Source: Allobaileyella intestinalis | Lineage (GTDB): Bacteria; Bacillota; Clostridia; Peptostreptococcales; Anaerovoracaceae | Direction: 5' to 3' | Length of the DNA stretch: 64,000 bases | Assembly (NCBI RefSeq): GCF_009695865.1 | Contig: NZ_VUNB01000005.1 | Coordinates: 62,001 to 126,000 of the forward strand | Part shown: piece by piece, positions 23,750 to 31,328 of the stretch | Position numbering within the stretch: position 1 is the first letter of the stretch | Layout: each line of letters opens with the position of its first letter | Notes under the pieces: generated by a model | The model's database searches: none | The model's input: the letters and a program-made list of their open reading frames with translations, nothing else | Told to the model about the DNA's origin: nothing | Program-made: the position numbers and the translations under genes

Positions 23750-23876
23750 AGATAAAAGGGAGTAGTTGGCCGGAGACAGGATTGCTTTCCGGTGGCTGCA
23801 TTCGTCAGGACGCCGTTTTACGGCCGGGTGCAGCAGTGTTCCAGGCATTCAGATGGATAGCAACGAGACTTTATTG
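23750..23876 (+). promoter_or_regulatory. yybP-ykoY (manganese) riboswitch
   Basis: The leader has the conserved blocks of this family in order: AAAAGGGAGTAG at 23754-23765, CGTCAGGACG at about 23803-23812, and AGCAACGAGACTTTAT at 23859-23874. ATAAA at its start can pair with TTTAT at its end to close the P1 stem. Family knowledge: the aptamer senses Mn2+ and controls manganese exporters and P-type ATPases. The following terminator uses the 3' strand of P1, so ligand binding should prevent termination and switch the ATPase gene on. The structure was read by eye, without a covariance search. Confidence 0.82.
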
Positions 23877-23906
23877 CAGACATGTCTGTGGTGAAGTCTC
23901 GTTTTT
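23862..23906 (+). terminator. Riboswitch expression-platform terminator
   Basis: AACGAGACTT at 23862-23871 pairs perfectly with AAGTCTCGTT at 23894-23903, and the T-run continues to 23906. The 5' arm is the 3' closing strand of the riboswitch aptamer, so the two folds exclude each other. Confidence 0.85.
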
Positions 23907-24004
23907 GTATGTTCTCAATGATGTTAACCATATGTTTTCGTCATGGGAAGAAGGAAAATTACTGGAATTTTGAAGGTTTACTAGAAAGGAAGATTGGGTT
24001 AAGC

Positions 24005-26662
24005 ATGGAAGATAAGAAATTTTATCTCGAAAGCTCTGAACAGGTGCTGTCTGACCTTAAGTCCTCACCTGAAGGACTGACCGCCAATGAAGCGGAAGAA
24101 CGGCTCACCAGGTTCGGACCGAACAAGCTTAAAGAAGAAAAGAAGGAGCCTGCCTGGAAGCGTTTTCTGGCACAGATGAAGGATCCAATGATCATCATCC
24201 TCCTGGTTGCAGCATTTATTTCAGCAGTCCTGGATGTTTATCAGGGAACAGTTCCCTACGATACGTTCATAATTCTCTTCGTAGTCATCGTTAATGCCAT
24301 CCTGGGAGTGGTTCAGGAAAGCAAGGCGGAGGCTGCCATTGAGGCGCTGAAAAAAATGGCCGGGGCCACTACCAGAACTGTCCGGAATGGAGAGACAGTA
24401 ATCATTCAGAGCACTGACCTGGTGGCAGGAGATGTGATTCTCCTGGAGGCAGGAGACGCTGTACCAGCTGATGGGAGAATCCTGGAATCAGCAAGCCTGA
24501 AGGTGGAGGAAGCGGCATTGACAGGTGAATCTGTTCCTGTTGAAAAAATATCTGATGTTCTTTCTGACAAGGGAGAGGATGTGGCTCTGGGAGACAGAAG
24601 GAACATGGTTTTCATGGGAAGCACTGTTGTATACGGCCGTGCCAGAGCAGTTGTTACTTCCACAGGTATGGATACCGAAATGGGAAAGATAGCAGATGCT
24701 ATTTCCCAGGCAAAAGAAGGCCTTACTCCTCTTCAGATAAAATTGGCCCAGCTCAGCGGAATCCTGACAAAGGCCGTTGTGGGAATCTGCGTATTTATTT
24801 TTGCCTTTGACGTAATCAGATCCCTGGTGACAGGTCAGAGTCTGGGCATCCAGAACATTCTCAGCTTCTTCATGATTGCTGTTTCCCTTGCGGTTGCTGC
24901 AATTCCTGAGGGACTTGTGGCAGTTGTCACAATCGTTCTTTCCATTGGTGTAACCAAGATGTCTGAAAAGAGCGCTATCATCAGGAAGATGTCTGCTGTT
25001 GAAACCCTGGGATGCACTCAGATTATCTGTACAGACAAGACAGGTACACTTACAAAAAACCAGATGACCGTCACAAAAACTTATTCTTCTGATGATGACC
25101 TTCTTGCCGCTGCTATGGGACTGTGCAATGACGGTGAAATCCAGGCAGATGGAGAAAGTGTAATAGGAGAACCAACAGAAGCTGCCCTTGTGGTCTTCGG
25201 AATTAAACAGGGATGTCCTAAGAATGAACTTGAAAAGACCCAGCCGAGAGTTGGAGAGATTCCCTTTGATTCCGGAAGGAAGATGATGACTACAGTTCAT
25301 CGTAAAGATGGATGCTTCATTCAGTACACTAAAGGCGGTCTTGATGAAATCATGAGCAGATGTACCACAGCTCTTGTTGATGGAAAGGTGGTTCCGCTCA
25401 CTGACGAAATAAGAGATCAAATTGTAAGAGAAAACAAGAAAATGGCAGACCAGGCCCTGAGAGTTCTGTCCTGTGCCTTCAGGTCTTACGATGAAAAGCC
25501 TGAGACATGGACAAGCGATGCCCTGGAAAATAACATGACTTTCATCGGAATGTGCGGAATGATCGATCCGGTTCGTCCGGAAGTTCAGGCTGCCATTCAG
25601 GAGTGCAGAAATGCAGGTATTACCCCTGTAATGATAACAGGAGACCACAAGGACACTGCAGTAGCAATTGCAAAAGAACTTGAGATTATTACCGACAGCA
25701 GCCAGGCCGTCACTGGCGCTGAACTGAGCAAAATGGATGATGAAGAGTTCAAAAAACGCATCAAAAACATCCGTGTATATGCCAGAGTTCAGCCTGAACA
25801 CAAGACCAGAATAGTCAAGACCTGGCAGGAGCTGGGCTACGTTACAGCGATGACAGGTGACGGAGTAAATGATGCTCCTTCCATAAAAACAGCTGATATC
25901 GGTGTTGGAATGGGAATCACCGGAACAGACGTTACAAAGAACGTTGCCGACATGATCCTGGCCGACGACAATTTTGCAACTATTGTTGCAGCAGTTGCCG
26001 AGGGCAGAAGAGTATACGACAACATCAGAAAAGCAATCCAGTTCCTGCTCAGCTCCAACATGGCAGAAGTTCTGTCAGTGTTCTTCGCTTCAGTAATGGG
26101 ATTCACAGTGCTTCTGCCTACCCATCTTCTGTTCATCAACCTGATTACAGACTGCTTCCCGGCACTGGCTCTGGGAGTTGAAGAACCAGAGAAAAACATC
26201 ATGGATCGTGAACCCCGGAAAAAGAACGATGGAATTTTTGCCGGCGGAATGGCCTTTGACACAATATACCAGGGCGTAACCGTCACCGTTCTTACCTTGA
26301 TCGCTTACTTCATTGGAAAATCCGGTGATGCTTCCATCACCGCCAGCGGCTACAGCAGCCTTGGGGTCACAATGGCATTCTTCGTAATGTCAATGTGCGA
26401 GATCTTCCATTCCTTCAACATGAGATCAAGAAGAGAAAGCATCTTCAGACTGGGAAAACTTAACGTTCCCCTTCTCCTGGCAATGCTGGCTTCTCTGGCA
26501 CTCACAACACTGATCGTTGAAGTACCGGCCCTGGCCGCAATGTTCCAGTTCAGATCAGGCGGCCTTGACCCGGTTCACTATGCAATCTCCTTCGGACTGT
26601 CAATCCTGGTAGTCCCAGTAGTAGAAATAGTTAAACTGATACAGAGAAAAACCGGCAAATAA
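24005..26662 (+). CDS. P2-type cation-transporting ATPase (Ca2+/Mn2+ class)
   Basis: The 885-residue protein shows all P-type ATPase signatures: LTGESVPVEK, the helix-4 motif IPEGLVAVVTIVLS, CTDKTGTLTKNQMT with phosphorylated D344, MITGDHKDTA and MTGDGVNDAPSIK. A cation-ATPase N-terminal domain (SSPEGLTANEAEERLTRFGPN) and a C-terminal block of six helices complete it. PEGL with NLITD in helix 6 is the P2A (SERCA/PMR1) pattern, which moves Ca2+ and often Mn2+ out of the cytoplasm. Control by a yybP-ykoY riboswitch makes manganese efflux the likeliest job. The ATG at 24005 is the natural start of the family, though its ribosome site (AAAGGAAG) is rather distant. Confidence 0.93.
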   Translation: MEDKKFYLESSEQVLSDLKSSPEGLTANEAEERLTRFGPNKLKEEKKEPAWKRFLAQMKDPMIIILLVAAFISAVLDVYQGTVPYDTFIILFVVIVNAILGVVQESKAEAAIEALKKMAGATTRTVRNGETVIIQSTDLVAGDVILLEAGDAVPADGRILESASLKVEEAALTGESVPVEKISDVLSDKGEDVALGDRRNMVFMGSTVVYGRARAVVTSTGMDTEMGKIADAISQAKEGLTPLQIKLAQLSGILTKAVVGICVFIFAFDVIRSLVTGQSLGIQNILSFFMIAVSLAVAAIPEGLVAVVTIVLSIGVTKMSEKSAIIRKMSAVETLGCTQIICTDKTGTLTKNQMTVTKTYSSDDDLLAAAMGLCNDGEIQADGESVIGEPTEAALVVFGIKQGCPKNELEKTQPRVGEIPFDSGRKMMTTVHRKDGCFIQYTKGGLDEIMSRCTTALVDGKVVPLTDEIRDQIVRENKKMADQALRVLSCAFRSYDEKPETWTSDALENNMTFIGMCGMIDPVRPEVQAAIQECRNAGITPVMITGDHKDTAVAIAKELEIITDSSQAVTGAELSKMDDEEFKKRIKNIRVYARVQPEHKTRIVKTWQELGYVTAMTGDGVNDAPSIKTADIGVGMGITGTDVTKNVADMILADDNFATIVAAVAEGRRVYDNIRKAIQFLLSSNMAEVLSVFFASVMGFTVLLPTHLLFINLITDCFPALALGVEEPEKNIMDREPRKKNDGIFAGGMAFDTIYQGVTVTVLTLIAYFIGKSGDASITASGYSSLGVTMAFFVMSMCEIFHSFNMRSRRESIFRLGKLNVPLLLAMLASLALTTLIVEVPALAAMFQFRSGGLDPVHYAISFGLSILVVPVVEIVKLIQRKTGK

Positions 26663-26712
26663 TAACTCCAACAGCAGGTTCCAGGACAGACAATATCCAA
26701 ACAAGATTCGTA

Positions 26713-26817
26713 GAAGGTTTATTCCCTTGGGAGAATAAACCTTCCACATTAAAGAGATGAAGGCAACTGCCCGCTTTCCAGAATTATGGAAAGCCAGGCA
26801 GTTGCCTGTTTTATTTT
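26713..26817 (+). terminator. Two hairpins, the second a strong terminator
   Basis: GAAGGTTTATTC at 26713-26724 pairs with GAATAAACCTTC at 26733-26744. Next, AGGCAACTGCC at 26761-26771 pairs with GGCAGTTGCCT at 26797-26807, with a second inner stem GCTTTCC/GGAAAGC, followed by GTTTTATTTT. This ends the ATPase transcript about 45 bases before repeat array 3. Confidence 0.85.
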
Positions 26818-26860
26818 GCGGAATTCCGGGGATATTGGTGGGTGAATTCTGATGTAGCAT

Positions 26861-27471
26861 GGCGTCCAAATGTTGCATGGCGTCCAAATGTTGCATGGCG
26901 TCCAAATGTTGCATGGCGTCCAAATGGCGATGAAAGCGTAGATTGGACGCCACATGTTGACTGACGAGGCGTCCAGATTGGAGAAGATGTGCGGAATGGA
27001 CGCCATGTGATTGAGTGGGTGGCGTCCAGAATTTTAGAGGCGATGGAAATGGACGCCACATTTTGACTGACGAAGCGTCCAGATTAGAGAGAACGGAAAG
27101 ACTGGACGCCATGTAATCTGGCAAGTGGCGTCCAAATTATGGAGAGCAGCAGGAACAGACGCCGGCGTCCGAGTTGAGTGGCGTCCAGATTGGAGAAGCT
27201 GTGCGGAATGGACGCCATGTGACTATGTGTGAGGCGTCCAAATGGCGATAAGAGCGTAGAATGGACGCCAGCGGTGAGTGTGTGAGGCGTCCAAATCGGG
27301 GAAGCTGAGCAGAACGGACGCCGTGTGATTGTGCGTATGGCGTCCAAAACATGATAGGCGTGCAGAACGGACGCCACATGTTGACCGACGAGGCGTCCAG
27401 AATTTTAGAAGCGAATGAAATGGACGCCACATGTTGACTGTACGCCCACCGATAATTCTTACCTGGCGTCC
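26861..27471 (+). repeat. 53-bp tandem palindrome repeat, array 3
   Basis: About 11 units in the orientation of array 1. GGACGCC starts at 26945, 26998, 27051, 27104, 27157 (AGACGCC), 27210, 27263, 27316, 27369 and 27422. GGCGTCC starts at 26968, 27021, 27074 (AGCGTCC), 27127, 27180, 27233, 27286, 27339 and 27392, all in the 53-bp phase. The left end has four head-to-tail copies of an 18-bp piece (GGCGTCCAAATGTTGCAT at 26861, 26879, 26897 and 26915). The right end decays to TACGCCC at about 27444 plus a stray GGCGTCC at 27465. The units are more divergent than in arrays 1 and 2. Confidence 0.93.
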
Positions 27472-27512
27472 AGATCTCAATGCCGCCATCTTTAGACGGG
27501 TGAAGATATTTT

Positions 27513-27542
27513 TTTACAAGAATACCGTGTATTTAGTACAAT
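27513..27542 (+). promoter_or_regulatory. Promoter of the second two-component system
   Basis: TTTACA at 27513-27518 and TACAAT at 27537-27542 are 18 bases apart. They begin 42 bp after repeat array 3 and lie 139 bp before the start codon. Confidence 0.5.
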
Positions 27543-27680
27543 AGCGGAGGCGGGCTTTTGGAAAATTACAGAAGCCGGTGTATTTTACTGTAAGCTTTAA
27601 ACTTAATAATTTAATAAGAAATTCAACCCGGTTTCCTTAATGGCTGCCGGTTATCCTGTATACATCGAATGGAGGCAGAA

Positions 27681-28370
27681 ATGAAGATACTGATTTGTGA
27701 CGATGACAAGGAAATTGCCAGAGCAATAGGAATTTATCTGAGAAATGCCGGGTATGAAACTGTTGAGGTCCACGATGGAAAGTCAGCGGTGGACGCGGCA
27801 GGGGATCCGGATGTGCAGCTTATAATGATGGACATTATGATGCCTGGAATAAACGGAATTCAGGCAACAGAGGCCATCAGGAAGATCAGGAATATTCCTA
27901 TAATAATGGTTTCTGCAAAGGGTGAGAGTTATGACAAGGTCAGCGGGCTGGACAGCGGTGCGGATGACTATATTACAAAGCCTTTTGATCCGGTGGAAAT
28001 GGTGGCCAGGGTGAAGGCGTGCCTGAGAAGATATACTTCTCTGGGAAGTAAGGAAATACGGCCGTCAGTTCTGAAGACAGGAGGACTGGAGCTGGATACG
28101 GAGACCAGAGAGGTTCGGGTTGATGGAGAGCCTGTGGTGCTTACGCCAAAAGAATTCGGTGTTCTGGAATACCTGATGGAACAGCCGGGAAGAATTTTTT
28201 CGATGGAGCAGATTTACGAGGCTGTCTGGAAAGAACCGGCATACAATTTTGAAAATACTGTTGCAGTTCATATTCGCCACATTCGCGAAAAAATCGAGAT
28301 TGACCCGAAGAATCCCCGCTATCTGAAGGTGGCCTGGGGTGTGGGTTACAAGATCGAAAAACTAGATTAA
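27681..28370 (+). CDS. OmpR-family response regulator
   Basis: The 229-residue protein is complete. The receiver domain has ILICDDDKE, IMMDIMMPGING with phosphorylated D51, MVSAKG, and DDYITKPFDP with K100. The winged helix has LELDTETREVRVDGEPV, LTPKEFGVLEYLMEQPGRIF, VAVHIRHIREKIE and WGVGYKIEKLD. GGAGG at 27671-27675, five bases before the ATG, sets the start. An in-frame ATG at 27669 lies before that site. It is followed 24 bp later by its histidine kinase. The intact receiver-DNA-binding junction here is a useful comparison for the amber-split regulator at 21.2 kb. Confidence 0.93.
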   Translation: MKILICDDDKEIARAIGIYLRNAGYETVEVHDGKSAVDAAGDPDVQLIMMDIMMPGINGIQATEAIRKIRNIPIIMVSAKGESYDKVSGLDSGADDYITKPFDPVEMVARVKACLRRYTSLGSKEIRPSVLKTGGLELDTETREVRVDGEPVVLTPKEFGVLEYLMEQPGRIFSMEQIYEAVWKEPAYNFENTVAVHIRHIREKIEIDPKNPRYLKVAWGVGYKIEKLD

Positions 28371-28394
28371 GGCTGCTTTGGGAGGCATGATGAT

Positions 28395-30146
28395 ATGGAT
28401 GAAAATATGAATGAGAATGCCAATGAGAATACGAATGAAATTATGAATGAAAACATGAATGAAAACATGAATGAAAACATGAATGAAAAAACTTCTTTTT
28501 CGCGGAGGACGGTGGTTTGGGCGGTGTCCAGCATTGCAGCAGTGGCAGCGTTTTTTACTACAATCTGGTTTGCCATGGAGGCGGCTGTAACAGACTGGCT
28601 TTTTTCACTGTCATACGATCATTATGAACAAGGGACGGCTGATGTGGTTAAAAATACACTGAAATCCTTCAGCAGGGGAAATAGTGTAAAGCAGATGATA
28701 CAAATTGCTGTAGTGATGGGAATAGTCACATTGGCAGCAATTGTGGTTTCAATAATCACTTCAGGAAAAAAATCTGAGGGGAAAGTCAGACTGGCTCCTG
28801 GAGACCGGTGTTTTGGAGAGATACAGGTTTTTGGAGGAATACTGGCAGGCTGTGCTTACTATCCGGCGGTTCTGCTGATGATTGCCGGAATTACCGGGGC
28901 TCAAAAATTCCTGCCTGGAAGGATAACCAGAAGTCTCATTGACAATACAGCTTCCCTGGACGGGGGGATAACCTGGAATCAGATTGTTGACAGGACTGGA
29001 GGAATAACAAAGATTGTATCTCCATGGTTTGCCCTGACAATGGGAATACTTATGGTAATTGCCATTACGGTATTTGAACTCTGGGTGATACAGAGCATCA
29101 CAAGAAAGCTGAAAAACCGCAGCTTCTGGAAGAATACAATAATAGGAAAGCTGCTGTTTGCAGGTAGAAATCTTTTCCAGAGGAGCACGAAGACTCAGCT
29201 TAAAATAATGGGGCTGGCCCTGGCAATGATAATTCTTTCCGCTGTTTTCCCCGTAGGAACAATAATTGCAATTGTGCTTGTAATGTGGCAGCTGCCTAAG
29301 TATCTGAAAAGATTCAGCGACATTGAGAAGGCAGCAGAACAGACTGCATCAGGAGATCTGACAGTTGAAATGCCCCGGCTGTATAACGGAGATGAGCTGG
29401 ACAGGCTGTCGGCAAGCATAAATTCAATATCAGATGCTACCAAAATCGCAGTGGACAAAGAGCTGAAGAACCAGAAGATGAAAACAGATTTAATTACCAA
29501 CGTTTCTCACGATTTGAAAACTCCCCTCACATCAATGGTAACCTATGTGGATCTCCTCAAAAATGAAGGGCTCCAAAGTGAAAATGCAGAGGAATATCTG
29601 GATATCATAAGCCAGAAAACCGAAAGGCTCAGAAGACTGACACTGGACCTTTTTGATGCAGCAAAGGCATCAAGCGGGGATCTGCCTGTGGAAATAGGCA
29701 GAGTGGACCTGGCATCCCTTGCCAGTCAGAGCGTAGGAGAATTTTCCGATGATTTCCAGTCCAGAAACCTTCAGGTTATCATGGGTGGAGAGGACAGCGT
29801 AAATGTAATGGCAGACGGAAGATATCTGTGGAGAGTTATGGAGAATCTTCTCAATAATATAAGGAAATACGCCATGGAGGGAACGAGAGTATATATCGAC
29901 CTTTCATCGGAAGGAGGAATGGGAAAAATTTCTGTAAAAAACATGTCATCTACTCAGCTTAATGTACCGGCTGAAGAGCTGGTTCAGCGTTTTGCAAGGG
30001 GTGACGAATCCAGAACTACAGAAGGCAGCGGGCTGGGCCTGGCCATAGCAAAGGACCTGACAGTACTTATGAAAGGGCAGCTGAAAATTACAGTAGACGG
30101 AGATCTTTTCAAGGCTGAGGTAATGCTGCCCCTGGCAGAAGATTAG
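28395..30146 (+). CDS. Sensor histidine kinase with Asn/Glu/Met-repeat N-terminus
   Basis: The 583-residue membrane kinase has an odd start: about 33 residues made of N-E-N-M/A/T repeats, encoded by a 12-bp tandem repeat (ATGAATGAAAAC and variants, 28395-28490). Two transmembrane helices at about 43-62 and 95-117 follow, then more hydrophobic segments near 150-170, 210-230 and 270-300. HAMP-like residues come next, then NVSHDLKTPLTSMVTYVD with H372, NLLNNIRKYAMEG, and GSGLGLAIAKD of the ATPase domain. There is little room for an extracellular sensor between helices, so it may sense within the membrane, like short-loop kinases of Firmicutes. GGAGG nine bases upstream selects the first ATG, but every repeat carries another ATG. 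Confidence 0.88.
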   Translation: MDENMNENANENTNEIMNENMNENMNENMNEKTSFSRRTVVWAVSSIAAVAAFFTTIWFAMEAAVTDWLFSLSYDHYEQGTADVVKNTLKSFSRGNSVKQMIQIAVVMGIVTLAAIVVSIITSGKKSEGKVRLAPGDRCFGEIQVFGGILAGCAYYPAVLLMIAGITGAQKFLPGRITRSLIDNTASLDGGITWNQIVDRTGGITKIVSPWFALTMGILMVIAITVFELWVIQSITRKLKNRSFWKNTIIGKLLFAGRNLFQRSTKTQLKIMGLALAMIILSAVFPVGTIIAIVLVMWQLPKYLKRFSDIEKAAEQTASGDLTVEMPRLYNGDELDRLSASINSISDATKIAVDKELKNQKMKTDLITNVSHDLKTPLTSMVTYVDLLKNEGLQSENAEEYLDIISQKTERLRRLTLDLFDAAKASSGDLPVEIGRVDLASLASQSVGEFSDDFQSRNLQVIMGGEDSVNVMADGRYLWRVMENLLNNIRKYAMEGTRVYIDLSSEGGMGKISVKNMSSTQLNVPAEELVQRFARGDESRTTEGSGLGLAIAKDLTVLMKGQLKITVDGDLFKAEVMLPLAED

Positions 30147-30157
30147 CTTACGGCTTA

Positions 30158-31075
30158 TTAGCCCCCGAGCTGGATCATGCGGTCAATCGGTTTCCTGGAG
30201 AGGGTGATAACTTCTTCTGGAAGCACGATTTCTTCTCCGCCCTTTCCGGCAACGGCATTGTAAACATCCATCAAAGTGGTCATCTTCATGTTGTAGCAGA
30301 CGCAGTTCTCGGATAAGAGATAGAACTGTTTATCCGGATACTGGAACTGAAGGTGCTGGACAATGCTGGCTTCCGTTCCGATGATGAACTGGCTGGCATC
30401 ACTTTCTCCGGCGTATTTCATGATTCCCGTGGTGCTTCCCACGTAATCGGCCATTTCTACAACAGAAGGCCTGCATTCCGGGTGAACGAGAAGGAGAGCA
30501 TCAGGATGGGCAGCTCTCATCCTTTTTACATCGGAGGAGCCTGTTCTCATGTGGGTAGGGCATCCGCCGTTATAAAACTTAAAATTCTTTTCAGGGCACT
30601 GCTTCTGTACCCAGTCTCCCAGGTTAGGATCAGGTATGAACAGAATGTTTTTGTCAGGAAGGGCCCTGATAATCTTAACTGCTGAAGAAGATGTAACCAC
30701 CACATTGACGGCAGTCTTAAGCTCAGCTGTAGTATTGATATAGGCCACTGTAGCGTATCCCGGATTCTCTTCCTGCATTTTAAGGACGTCTTCTCTGTTC
30801 ATTTCCATAGCCATAGGGCAGCCTGCCACAGGATTAGCCAGGATAACCTTTTTATCTGGAGAAAGAGTCTTGCAGGTTTCAGCCATGAATCTTACACCTG
30901 ACATGACGATGGTTTTCTGAGGAGTGGCGGCAGCTTTCTTGCTGAGAGCAAAAGAATCGCCGATGAAATCGGCAACTTCCCATATATCCTGGCTCTGATA
31001 AGCGTGGGCCAGGATACACACGTCGTTTTTCTTTTTCATCTCTATAATCCGGTCCTGCAATTCTCTAGTGTTCAT
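30158..31075 (-). CDS. nadA: Quinolinate synthase A
   Basis: The 305-residue protein condenses iminoaspartate with dihydroxyacetone phosphate to quinolinate. Signatures are ILAHAYQSQDIWEVADFIGDS, VMSGVRFMAETCK, the cysteine in NGGCPTHMR, HPECRPSV, and ENCVCYNMK. Three cysteines, one in each of TCK, GGC and ENC, can hold the oxygen-sensitive [4Fe-4S] cluster of NadA. The ATG at 31075 has AAAGGA nine bases upstream. A GTG at 31093 is less likely. It is divergent from nadB with matched promoters and a double operator between them. The 10-bp gap to the end of the second kinase gene leaves no room for an intergenic terminator at its 3' side. Confidence 0.95.
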   Translation of the reverse strand: MNTRELQDRIIEMKKKNDVCILAHAYQSQDIWEVADFIGDSFALSKKAAATPQKTIVMSGVRFMAETCKTLSPDKKVILANPVAGCPMAMEMNREDVLKMQEENPGYATVAYINTTAELKTAVNVVVTSSSAVKIIRALPDKNILFIPDPNLGDWVQKQCPEKNFKFYNGGCPTHMRTGSSDVKRMRAAHPDALLLVHPECRPSVVEMADYVGSTTGIMKYAGESDASQFIIGTEASIVQHLQFQYPDKQFYLLSENCVCYNMKMTTLMDVYNAVAGKGGEEIVLPEEVITLSRKPIDRMIQLGG

Positions 31076-31155
31076 TTGGAAAAATCCTTTCACAGTTTGT
31101 TATTTTACGGCAGATCGTAGTTCTTTTGATATGCATTTGTTATGCGACATTTGTC

Positions 31156-31244
31156 AGTATAGTTTTACAGATGGATACTGTCAAGACATGTGTATATATT
31201 TTCTTTACACCTGTCTTGACAGTAAACTTTTGCAGCAATATAAT
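31156..31244. promoter_or_regulatory. Divergent nadA/nadB promoters with twin NiaR operators
   Basis: Forward: TTGACA at 31216-31221, 17 bases, TATAAT at 31239-31244. Reverse: TTGACA as the complement of 31179-31184, 17 bases, TATACT as the complement of 31156-31161. An 18-bp sequence at 31177-31194 (ACTGTCAAGACATGTGTA) and the inverted copy at 31206-31223 match at 17 of 18 positions and cover both -35 boxes. Each holds TGTC-NN-GACA, itself a palindrome. NiaR, encoded at the end of this operon, is the obvious ligand-responsive repressor (nicotinate in the family). Confidence 0.85.
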
Positions 31245-31328
31245 ACGTGACAGTTCAGCGGGAAAGTTTGTACCGGATACCCGCAGACCTTAGAGAAATG
31301 GATAATGTTTTTAAAGGAGATACAGAAA

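Noticed and set aside
23622-23765. A 47-codon frame with one hydrophobic segment between the kinase and ATPase genes
   Set aside because: It has no ribosome site, contains the predicted riboswitch promoter, and its last codons are the conserved GGGAGTAG of the riboswitch, whose TAG makes the stop by chance.
24488-25801. A 437-codon reverse frame inside the ATPase gene
   Set aside because: Antisense shadow of a well-conserved coding sequence. Its translation has no domain and is Cys/Ser/His rich as expected for a shadow.
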